From Amorphophallus konjac (Eukaryota > Streptophyta > Magnoliopsida > Alismatales > Araceae), in assembly GCA_022559845.1 (NCBI GenBank), contig CM040125.1:322469829-322533828 (forward strand): a stretch of 64,000 nt of DNA, written 5' to 3'. Below are positions 42,510 to 52,831 of the stretch, piece after piece. Position 1 is the stretch's first letter. Each line of letters starts with the position of its first letter. A program made the translations under genes and the position numbers. The notes under the pieces are model-generated. The model did no database searches. It worked only from the letters and a program-made list of their open reading frames with translations, and was not told the origin of the DNA.

Positions 42510-43025
42510 GTACACCATGCTAGTGCCCTTACCCGGCACACTCCCCTGCTAGTGCCCTTACCTGGCACACTCCCCTGTGAGCTCTACCCGGCACACCCCT
42601 TGGGTGCCTACCCGGCACACTCCCCAGTGCCTTTGCCCGGCACACCACCCTGCGCCGCTTTCCTCGGCACACCCCGTGCCACTATGCCCGGCACACCCGT
42701 GCCTTCCACCACCGGCACACTCCGTGCCTCCTCCCACCGACACAATCCGTGCTTGCTTTACCCAGCACACTCGTGCCCTTGGTTCCAACGGCACACTCGT
42801 GCCCCACTCTCCCCCGGCACACCTTGTGCCTCCATCCCACTGGCACACTCCGTGCCTCACTCCACCGACACACTCGTGCCCTTGATTCCTCGGCACACTC
42901 TGTGCCCCATTCTACCGGCCCACTCCAACGCTCCTTCCGCCGGCATGCCTCGCGCCTCGCCCACCGGCACACCCCGTGCCCTTGCTACCTGCACACCCCG
43001 GAGCGTCCCCACCGACGCACCCGAC
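42510..43025. repeat. GGCAC...GTGCC minisatellite, Tat-2 interior
   Basis: About 21 units of about 25 bp, typically ccGGCACactccGTGCCtcct. GGCAC-N4/5-GTGCC forms a 5-bp stem with a 4-5 nt loop (ACTCC, ACCCC, ACCTT, ACTCT, ACTC). It lies upstream of the antisense gene start. Confidence 0.88.
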
Positions 43026-43029
43026 CTCT

Positions 43030-43556
43030 CTCCGCCGGAGGAGAAGGAGGAGGAAGAAAAGAAGAAGTAGTAGATGAGAGGAAGAAGAAGAGAAGAAGAA
43101 GAAGAGAAAGGAGGAAAAGAAGAGGGTTGCCTAGGGCTCCGTCGTCCTCCGAGCGAAAGAGAAAGGAGCAGGGGAAAAGAAGAGAGGAAGAGGTGGAGAG
43201 GAAGGAAGAGAGAAGAGAGAAGGGAGAGGGAGGGGGAGCCCCTCAATGGCGGCCTCTCACCCTAGTAACGGCGGCGACGGCAGACAATGGTGGCGGTCGC
43301 CGGAGAAGAAGAAGAGGGGGGAACGACGGTGGTGGTGGTAGCCGAAGAGATAGAGAGAGAGAGGGAAAGAGTTTGAAAGTGGGGGGGGAGTTCGAACGGA
43401 ACTCCCCCACCCCCCTTTTTTAAAAAAAAAGAGAAAAAAGAAAGGAAGAGAAGGGGAAGAGAAGAAAGAAAGAAAGAAAATAGAAGGAAAAGAAAAAAAA
43501 GAAGAGAAAAAAAGAGAAAAAGAAGAAGAAGAAGAAGAAGAAAAGAAAGAAAAAGA

Positions 43557-43587
<31 letters not shown>

Positions 43588-43640
43588 ATGAAGAAATAAT
43601 AAATACAAAAATATTCACATATATATATATATATGAACAT
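43030..43640. repeat. Purine tract and (AT)n microsatellites
   Basis: GAA/GGA-rich to about 43555, then (AT)n at about 43557-43584 and again at about 43619-43634. The ORFs in it are compositional. Confidence 0.85.
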
Positions 43641-43710
43641 AATAATGTATGTTCGTTACGCAAATGCACCCACGAGCACCGCCCGGCTCATCCTTCGCCC
43701 GCGCTGCCCG

Positions 43711-43722
43711 TGTGTGGGGGGG
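43711..43722 (+). promoter_or_regulatory. Candidate Tat-2 polypurine tract
   Basis: tgtgtggggggg a few nt before TGTGGACATAG, the proposed LTR start. Confidence 0.45.
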
Positions 43723-43989
43723 CATTTGTGGACATAGAAAATTACACGTCCATGTGTCCTACTTAGGTCCCGCATTGGCGTCAGAGTTAAAGAGAGAAGA
43801 CCCGGGGAGACTGGCCATCCAGGGCTCCGGAGGATACCACCGTCCGGCAAATCCTTAAATTTGCACGGGCGCATTAAATGGCAAAAAAAAATACAGGAAA
43901 CCCTCCTGAATTTATACACTACTGTGGGCCCACCCTCGGGTCCCTGACGGTGAAGAATGTCCCAAAGAAAATCACAGTTATGAACCCCT

Positions 43990-44390
43990 GAAGAAGGGAT
44001 CAACACCCTTCCAATGGCATGCTCCAAACAGCCCTTCAGCGGCACACCCTGGTGCCCCTTCCAACGGCACACCCCAAACAGCCTCCAGCGGCACACTCCT
44101 CAGGTGCCATCAACGGCACACTCCTCAGGTGCCATCAACGGCACACTCCCAGAGTGCCTCCAACGGCACACTCGCCTTGGCCCTTCCAACGGCACACTCT
44201 GTGCCCTCCACCGGAACACCCTTGGGTGCCATTCAGCAGCACACTTCAAACAGCCTCCGGCGGCACACCAAACAAGCCCTTCAGCGGCACAGTCTTTCTG
44301 CCCCTTCAACGGCACAACAACTTGAGGCCTTCCAACGGCACAACGTTACACCCCCCGGAACGGCACAAGCCAGCGAAAAACACAACGGTC
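43990..44390. repeat. GGCAC minisatellite inside the probable LTR
   Basis: About 15 units of about 25 bp of the form ccaaCGGCACACtc...GGTGCC. Related to 42510-43025 but with aacgg instead of cccgg before the arm. Confidence 0.85.
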
Positions 44391-44558
44391 ACTAGGTGAG
44401 CCCCTTGGCATGCATCTCGGCCACTTTAATGCCAGCTAACGCTTCGCCATGGTGTCATCCCCTGATTCGGCCACAAGATCTCCACCTGACAGTGATGGGA
44501 CCGGAGTCAACCTCGGATGGCAGTGCCATCATGAGGTCCCCCCTGTCAACACCGGACC

Positions 44559-44564
44559 TATAAG
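44559..44564 (+). promoter_or_regulatory. TATA-like box in probable Tat-2 LTR
   Basis: TATAAG in accggacctataagaacccc, upstream of the T-rich transcribed part. Confidence 0.4.
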
Positions 44565-45015
44565 AACCCCTCACAGAAAAGAAAAACACATGCGAAGACA
44601 GCAATACAGAAGAGGAGAAGTGGACACCAGTGAGAACGAAAGGAAGAAGAAGAGAAAAAGAAGGTAGAAGAGAGTACAGAGAGAAAGAGGGAATGTGCTG
44701 CATGTAGTGGAGGGGGAAGGAATGTAGTGGAGGGAATAGCCACCCTTCCTTGTTCTAACCCTCTCCCCAACGAGTTTCTTTTCTTTTTCCTCCTCCTTGT
44801 TTCTCCCCTCCTTCCGTTGGATGCACTGTATTGTATTTGGCCTTCGGGCCATGATCCTTGTCATATTGGTTTTCTTTATGAATGAAATGTCTTTGTTGAG
44901 TTTTGCCTCATGTTGTTGTTCTTACTGTTTTCTCCCTTACCATCAGGCTGTGGTTTACAATCCCCCTCCAAGCTTCTAACTCTTCGTTTTTCCTGCCCTC
45001 TCCCCACGACATTGG

Positions 45016-46018
45016 TTCGTCCAGTCCAATAGGTGGGGTGCTTCTGGCTTGATAGTGTAAGGTTGGCCTCCTCCTCCTCTTAATGGTTCTCCGTAGCATG
45101 ATCATCCCTCCTCCTTCCACGGGTTTGTTAGCACCTACTGCCCCCCATTCAACACTTGAGACTCGTCCATTGGCCAGAGCATTCCCCTTGCCTCCCTTTC
45201 AAGGCCCATTGTGTATATGCACCTACCTAGGCCACCCACCGGCACACCCTATCAGTCTCTGCCCGGTGCACTCCTGAGACGTTAAGCCCGGCACACTACC
45301 CAGGTTCCCAGCGGTACACCCTCCGTGCCTTGGCCGGTACACTCCCTGGCTGTGCCCTGCCGACACACCCCTGCCACTCCTACCCAGTACACCTTGGCCA
45401 TGCCCTATCCGTACGCCCCTGTCCGGCACACCCCTGGCCAGTCTTACCCGGTACACTCTAGCCATTGCTCGCCCGGTGCGTCTGTAACTTGTGTCAGCCT
45501 AGTGGTTTCTCGTCCGGTGTTTTCTCTGAGTTTTCCGTAGCCTTCTCAGGGTGTCGTTGCTTTGGCACACACCTCAAATTGTTGGGTCATGCCACTCCTT
45601 GTGGGCGTGTTCCCTTTTTACCCCCTTACAATCCGAGTCAAGGGGAGATACTGCCGAATTTTTTTCAGAGATAACAACATGTTAAAAGATAAAAGGAAGC
45701 AACAAACAAATGAAATAAGTAACAATAAAACACTTTAACCAAGACAAGGGAATCATGTAAAACTCAAAGAACTGGACTACTGAACATGGCCTTGGACTTA
45801 ATCACAAAATAGCAAATTGGAAGCTTGTCATTTGAGGACATTCATCTAAATTTCATGAATAAGAGGACTCCCCCCTCTCAGACCTTATTCCTCTCATGTG
45901 GGCTTTGCCCTAGCTGCATTGGCCCCTTTGGCCCATTCCTTATTCGGCACGCTCTACCTTCATCCTGGCCGGCACACTCTCACACCTCCCTACCGGTACA
46001 ACCCTGCCGACTCTCCCC
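45016..46018. repeat. Diverged GGCAC/GGTAC minisatellite and unique spacer
   Basis: About twelve degenerate units at 45236-45500 (ccggcacac, ccggtacac) and three more at 45945-46018. Between them is unique sequence containing the inverse partner of 42356-42478. No gene. The array is cut by the SIRE-like element and resumes at 55322. Confidence 0.7.
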
Positions 46019-48528
46019 TGTTAAGATCGGTGCGATGGATTCAGAGGGGGGTGAATGAATCAACCCTTCAAAAATTTTTGCCTAATTAAAATCGGTAACT
46101 AGACACAGTTGCAGAGTAAAGATTAATTGAGCTTCTTAAGAAGAGATTCCAAGAAATAATTGATCAACCAGTTGGACTGCAACAATGCAGGCACCTAAGC
46201 AAGTCTAAGCCGTAGACAGAATCAAATCAAAGGAGCGTGTGCCTTAAAGCATTCAGACAGAGTACACAATTGAAGCGCTCCTAGCCATTCATCTAGCGGA
46301 ATCAGATAAGAAATCAAACCACAGTGCACAAAGGGTTTTTAGGTGGTTCGGTCCTCTAGACCTACATCCACCCCACACTCAAACCAGAGTGTGGATTCCG
46401 CTGACTCACAGCTTGAACGGCTGGACATCACAGCTTGCCATACATCAGCTGGGCTTCACAGCTTGCCATCCGCTGAGCATCACAGCTTGCTACCGCTGGG
46501 CAATACAGCTTAGCCATCCGCTGAGGACTACAGCTTAACCCATCCGAGATATCCACCTCGCCCGCTGAGCATCACAGCTTGCTCTACTGACACACAGCTT
46601 GAAGAAAGGTTTAAAAGAAAAAAAAAGCAAGAAACTACAGCAACTGAAAGCTGCAAAATATAGAAGTAAGAATGTGGCTCCCACGGAGCTGACTGAATTG
46701 GATTTGATCCAACTTCCAGTGGAGACAGATTGTCTGATGGAGTCTTCTCTCTTCTTCCTCACGACCACTCTCCTTCTGTAACTTTTCTTTTCTTCTCTGC
46801 TGCTCTCTTTTCTTCTTCTTCTTCATTTCTTTTCTTCTCTCTCATTTTCTCTCTCCTTCTCTTCTTCTCTTCTTTCTCCTCTTTCTTTTCTCTCTGGATC
46901 GTGCAGGCTCCTCACTACTTCTGCTCTTCAATCACGATCCCCTTCTCCTAATGGAGAAGTCTTCATTTTATACCAGCAGCAATTAGGAGGGCGTGTGGCT
47001 TCCAGATTCCCGCCCAGAGAGCCTTGACCACGTGGCAACATTTCAGCATGCTACAATACACGTGCCACGATCCTGGTACTCCCCTTATCCTCGGATCACG
47101 TGCCTTCATTAAGCTCCTCGAGTATAAGTCCTGTCAGGTTAAAATTATTTTCAATTTGAATAAGCAAAGTATGTACATTAGAAATGGATGCACTGACTTG
47201 GTTATGCTTAGTACAAGTCCTGCACGGACTTTGTGATACAGCTATGCACAAACAGCAATGAACCTTGCTCAGACTCTATTTGTGCAAGCGAAGCAGTGCA
47301 TGGCTGTACAGACTTTGTGTATCACTGACATGCCATTAGTGTGCAGACTCGATGACCATGCAGCAACCAATGTATAGACTTGGTACCAAAGTAGGCACGA
47401 CAAATGACTTTGAATGTATAGACTTGATACCATGTGGATGTATAGACTTGTGCAGACTTTCTAGCATGCGGATGTATAGACTTGTGCAGACTTGTTAGCA
47501 AACAATGTGCTGACTATGCCATGAATGTATAGACTTATGTTCGTGCGACCACACAATGTATAGACTTGACAGATACAATATACATGCGATGCGATGTACA
47601 GACTTTGTATGTGTGCGAGACTTATCAATGTGTAGACTTGCCCGTATGCATGAACAAGTGGCGATGTATAGACTTGCTCAGTTCAGCTGGTGGATGTACA
47701 GACTTTGCATATGCACATGTGACGCTGAGTGAGACGTAGGATGCACTGGCTGTACAGACTTTGCGTATGCACATGAGAAGCTGAGTGAGACGCTAAGTGA
47801 GACTGACTTTAACAAGCAATGTATAGACTTTGATTTATGCACATGAGACGCTGAGTGAGACGGAGCAATGTATAGACTTAGCTGATGCAATGTTCACACG
47901 ACCTTAGACGCTAAGTGAGATGATGGAGTTGTACAGACTATGCATATGATGTACAAACTTTATATGCATAAGGCACATGATGCAACAATGTATAGACTTG
48001 AAATCAAGAGATGCATTGGCTGTACAGACTTTGAATGCGCAATATGCAGACGTTGTACAGACTTGCTAAGTCTGGAGTTGAGCATGAACGATGTAGAGAC
48101 TTAGCATGCCTGAAGCAGGGCAATGTACAGACTTTACGTGCGTGCTACAATGCAATGTATGGACCTTGAAAATGAATGCTTGGACATGCCTTCAACGAGT
48201 GTGCAGACTCTGCGTGTACTGTGCAAGACAATGTATATGCACGAAGAGCACTGGTTGTGGCTGTATAGACTTGATCAACGAATGAACCGGAGGTTGTACA
48301 TACTAGCCACTAAGGAATGTGCAGACATGCACATATGCACAATGAATGCACCGATGCAGTGTATGCATATAGCAGATATTGAACTGATGCAATGCAGTCT
48401 ATTTACCAGATCATGCATACAGACAATGCAATGAGGTGAAAGTGCCCACTCTAAAATCAATCAGTCTTTCATGCAAACACATGATGACTTATAGTGTTTG
48501 CTATCATCAAAATCACAGAGGCACAACA
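46019..48528 (-). repeat. SIRE-like element 3' LTR
   Basis: 2510 bp. Contains about eight copies of a 25-30 bp cgctgagcatcacagcttgc repeat (46390-46600) and a long region of TGTAYAGACTT motifs (about 47290-48280, 18 exact copies by hand count). Confidence 0.93.
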
Positions 48529-48543
48529 ATCTCCTCCTTTTTG
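48529..48543 (-). promoter_or_regulatory. SIRE-like element polypurine tract
   Basis: Minus-strand aaaaaggaggagatt immediately before the 3' LTR start TGTTGTGCC. Confidence 0.8.
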
Positions 48544-50724
48544 ATGATGGTAACACTATGAGTCTCATGAATAAATGAAATAAAGTTCAGACTAGACTCA
48601 TCAAATTATTCTCCCCCTTTGACTTCATCAAAAAGAGAAAAATTAACCAACTGTGTATGAAAAGATTGATATAACATCTCCCCCTTTGATTGCATGAAAG
48701 CACATTAGAGTTATTCTCCCCCAAAAATGAAATCTGTAGGATGAGCATGTGAGGAATAAACTATAAGAACTCCCCCTATCAATATGAATGATTGACTACT
48801 CTCCCCTTAAATACAGATGACCCAAAACTCCCCCTGAAGCGCAGGAATGAACTCTGGTTATCCAATGAAGTAAACTGAACTTTGACACCTATGCATGAAT
48901 TCTAATACCAATTGTTGGGACAAAATGGAAGATTCCAACAATGTGAGCAAGAGTGAGGGTGTAAGACAGTCAAAGAAAGTACATCTCAGGGAGCAGACAG
49001 TCAACTGATAAGAGATGACTTGTCAATATAGTTCCTGTTGATCAAGTTGTCAGAGGTGAGACAGATCATGAGGGATTTTAAGGCATGCACCACTACAAAA
49101 AGTCTAAGCATGAATAGACTCTCCTATCATAGAGGGTTATGAATTGGCAACTTGATCAACCTGATTTAATTATGATGTATACCAAATTTGTCAATTAAAA
49201 GTAATACTTATATCTGAATTCAAGTTTTAATAAAGGTAAACCAAATGATCAGATGACACTCATGACCGCTCATCTTCATCTTACACACAAGATCTCAAAG
49301 ACTCTTTTAAGAGTTACACAGATTAGTATTGATGTTAAACACTTTTTACAAGAGCATGAGTTGACAGAGATTCAAGATATTTTTATTTGGAACATATTAT
49401 ACTTTTCCTGTGCAATTTAAGTTGATCAACACCTTTTTACATGAGGCACAATACGTCTCAGGTGAAGTGACCCAGTTACTCAGTGTGATAACTGTCATTG
49501 CCTCTTAACATTGAGACCAGAGTTAGCAGTAGAAATGTCTTTTTACATGAGGAGACACCTTGATCAGAGGCCAGACTCCCCAGTTACTCGACACAAATAT
49601 GTCATTGCTCTGTCAGGTTTTTTGATAAATTTTTTATCAGAGATAACTGTGGCACCTCATGACATAAGTTACTTTATTTCATTGATAAAGAACCCAGTTT
49701 CTCAGTGACCGAGTCATTACTCTGAATTCACAATTTTTCATTTAGTCAACATTTTTCAAGTTAATGTTTAACCACAGTACTCACTCTATGTATCTCCACC
49801 AAAGTCACCTTGATTTCAAATTTTCAGATATCAGATGAGAGAGTCTAAGGTTTTCATGATACATGTGGTTAAAGTTTATTAAACCTTATCATTCAGATAT
49901 TTTCAATTCATTTAATTACAAATCTGAGAATACATTAATCTTATATCAGTCTGATTCAGTGGTAATTCTTAAACCTACATGATAGGAATTTCTACATGAT
50001 TCAGACTGAATTGCATGGCCTGCAGCTTGACTTCCTCAGATCAGGTCAATAAATTTAGCTGACCAACTAATCAACAGTAGAACCAAATCAGTCACACCAG
50101 CTAAGAGATATATGAAGGTTGAGTATAAGCTGGTGGAAGAGTCAATCACCAATAGAGAAGAGCATTAGAAGAGAGTTTATCAACAAACAGTAGCTGAGTC
50201 TGGAATACAGACTGATCAGCTATTTTGGTGAAGACAGCAGAGAATTCAATTGAAACAAACTGAGAGCATTAGAATATCCAATAAACTAGATGAGGATTTC
50301 AGGTGAAAGTGAATGAGATGAGAAAAAAAAACTTCCTCTGTCTAGATTCATCATGAAAATAGCAAGGCATGAGCAGCAGAATGGTTAATCAAGACTAGTT
50401 GAGCTCCCCCTGACTAAGTGCATGAAATGTAATGAAGGCACAATACATGATTTCAAACTTGACATTCAACTATGATTCATGCAAGTCAGACAGACGAGAA
50501 CTACTATAAGCATGATTGCACAATTCCATTTCAGAAAATTTGAATTTAGCACTAACTGATCAACATGATATTTAGTCATTTCAAATTAACACTTTCAGAT
50601 GATAAAATTTAAGGTGAGTGCTCAGAACTGACCTGAGAAATGCAATCCTAGGGTTCCAATTTTGAGTGCCTTGGCTTATTTACCCCTCTTTATTCATCTC
50701 CAAGGCACACCTACAACAAACACA
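48544..50724. other. SIRE-like element, non-coding 3' interior
   Basis: 2.2 kb between gag and 3' LTR, AT-rich with no long ORF. No RT, RNase H or integrase motif recognised, so pol is deleted or replaced here. Confidence 0.6.
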
Positions 50725-51336
50725 TCATTTTGATGCAACAGGTACCCAAGAAACCTTGGGTCCTAGTTTACCATTAACACCACCAAATGGTATTCTTGAC
50801 TTTTTGTGAACCACATAATCATCAAAATCCGTCAACTTATAGTTGGACAAGGAATAACCAAATTGACCATAGTGATGATAGGTAGCAAATTTCAAGTTCT
50901 TTTTATGCACATTATTTTGAGCATGCATATTGAAGTTTCTATTTTGAACATGAACATTTTGTTCTCTAAAATCTGTCAACCAGCATTGAGATGCTTTGTG
51001 GCCAGATTTTCCATAGTTAAAACAATCACTTGACTTTCTCATGAAAATATTTTTCTCCTTTCCAAACATATTCCGATGAATAGGGAGTTTGACAAATTTA
51101 TACATGGATTCACTCTCCTGTGCATACCAGCATTGAGCAGCAATGTGATCAAAATTCCCACAGCAATAACATTGTATTTTCTTTTTCTGATCAGTAGAAG
51201 GTTTCCTAGGAAGATGATTTCTAGGATATATTCTAACAGCATTTCTTTCATCATTTATCAATGTTACACAGTTATGCATAATATGTCCAACCTTCTCACA
51301 ATAGTGACATGTTACTACCTTTTTGTTCACATTCAC
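50725..51336 (-). pseudogene. SIRE-like gag, zinc-knuckle part
   Basis: 203 aa with one intact CCHC knuckle (CHYCEKVGHIMHNC), a second near-intact one (CYCCGNFDHIAAQC), a third with Cys to Tyr (CFNYGKSGHKASQC) and a fourth in which all metal ligands are lost (YHHYGQFGYSLSNY). Ends GPKVSWVPVASK. Knuckles bind element RNA. It is in a different frame from the upstream part; the shift falls near the GT-repeat at about 51365-51385. Confidence 0.8.
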
Positions 51337-52612
51337 TTGATTGACAGAATTAACATTCGTATGAGAGTGTGAATGTGTGTGTGAGCAGCATACACATGTA
51401 AATCAGGGACAGGTTTGGGCTTATTCATATTAACCATTTTCTTTGATTTTTGAAACTTTTTCTGATTTTTATCTGAATTTTCGGCTTTCTTTGCAGTGAA
51501 TTGAAAAATAGAAGAACTAGATTGGTTAGCCTGTTCAGAGCTTTTCACGAATACAGTTGACTTCTTCTTTTCATTCACTTTCTTATTAACAGGCACATAC
51601 CCAAGTCCTTCTTTCTGGAAATTCACATTAGAGCCAAGCAATTTATTCAAATTGTCTTTACCTTTGACAGATTTTGACAAAGAGTTTTTCAGATCTTCAA
51701 TTTCAGAATTCAAAGAAGTAATACTCACTTCATACTTAGATAGCTCAGATTCACAAAGGATTACTTGTTGTTGCAAAGCATCATTTAAACTTTTCAGTGT
51801 TTCATTTTCCCTTTGAAGCTTTATTTCATCATTTGTTTCTTTTTCTTTCAGAACTGATTTTTCCTTTTCAAATGCTATCAGTCTTTCAGATAGAACAATA
51901 TTCAAAACCATCATTTTTTTATTTTGATCTTTTAACATTTTATTTTCATCAATCAAATTATTTTGATCCACAGTTTTCAATTCCTCATTCAATTTCTGTT
52001 TAGACATTTCTAGCTCAGAATTTCTATTCTTCAATTCTTCTAATTTTTCTTTCAGAGAGTCAATTTGTTGTTCCTGCATTTTCAGTTCGGATTGAAGACT
52101 GTTATTCAAATTTTTCGCAGAAACATACTCATTGCATGAATTTTCATTTCTTTTCAGACTATCTTTCAAATTTGCATTTTCACATTTCAGTTCTCTTATT
52201 TCGTACAACATCTCCTTTTTCATTTTTCTCTTTTCAGTCTTAAGAGATTTGCATTTTTCTAACAAGTTTTCATACATTTCAATCAATTCATCAAGAGCTG
52301 ATTGTTCTGAGTTAGAAGTTACCTGAGATGGAGACTCATCTGATTGATCACTTATGTGATCTCTTGCCATAAAGCACTGAGTTCCTTCTCCACCATAGTC
52401 GTCAGTCAGTTTGTCTATCACTTCCTTTGCGCTTCTGCACTCAGAGATACATGTAAGCACATTAGATTTTATCGCCCCTTTCACAAGGTCTAGGGCCTTT
52501 TGATTTTTAGAGAGTTTCAGTTGATCTGACGTTTTCCATAAGGATTTATCCTTTGGAACTTCATAAGGGCTGTGTGCAATGATTATCCATAGATCTAGAT
52601 TAACCTACATCA
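51333..52612 (-). pseudogene. SIRE-like gag, capsid remnant and coiled coil
   Basis: The frame opens after a stop near 52612, without an ATG, and runs to 51333. It starts within a copia capsid domain (LDLWIIIAHSPYEVP, SKNQKALDLVKGAIKSNV, SAKEVIDKLTDDYGG). A long Glu/Lys/Leu/Asn coiled coil of about 230 residues follows, then a Lys-rich stretch. The capsid N-terminus is missing. The uninterrupted coil suggests recent constraint, but the missing start and the frameshift before the knuckles indicate a dead copy. Confidence 0.78.
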
Positions 52613-52814
52613 CGTTCTCTCAAATTGATTAAACCACTTGTAAAAGCCTAGACCCTCAAACCTCGGGAGATCAATCATGAATTCCATACTCTGACAAGAT
52701 CAGAATTCTAAATAAAGAAGAGATTAAAACAATGCAAGCGAACGGATCGACTCAGATCGCACAGGAGCCAATTACGGATCGGATCTGCAGGTCGTTGGAC
52801 CCTCTGTGCAGACA

Positions 52815-52829
52815 CCCGCTCTGATACCA
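52815..52829 (-). promoter_or_regulatory. SIRE-like primer-binding site (tRNA-iMet)
   Basis: TGGTATCAGAGCGGG on the minus strand, two nt from the 5' LTR at 52832. Confidence 0.9.
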
Positions 52830-52831
52830 AC

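Larger units (their letters stand above)
19312..45015 (+). mobile_element. Ty3/gypsy Tat-lineage retrotransposon, 5'-truncated (Tat-2)
   Basis: Starts inside the archaeal RNase H (IGLQVALQM), continues through integrase to 20943, a purine tract, a 138-bp tandem array and, after a 14-kb nested insertion (22344-36316), an antisense plant-mobile-domain gene. A GGCAC minisatellite, a purine tract and a probable 3' LTR (43727-45015) follow. The order pol, satellites, antisense gene, LTR parallels Tat-1 in the opposite orientation. The 3' end is the least certain boundary. Confidence 0.75.
43727..45015 (+). repeat. Probable Tat-2 3' LTR
   Basis: TGTGGACATAG...CCCCACGACA gives TG...CA ends and about 1.29 kb. 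It has a TATA-like box (TATAAG, 44559-44564), a pyrimidine/T-rich 3' part and AATGAA-like signals near 44879. No second LTR copy is in the window, so the ends are inferred. Confidence 0.45.

Noticed and set aside
43257..43669. Minus-strand hydrophobic ORFs (YIYIYI, Phe/Ser runs)
   Set aside because: Encoded by the (AT)n and purine microsatellites.
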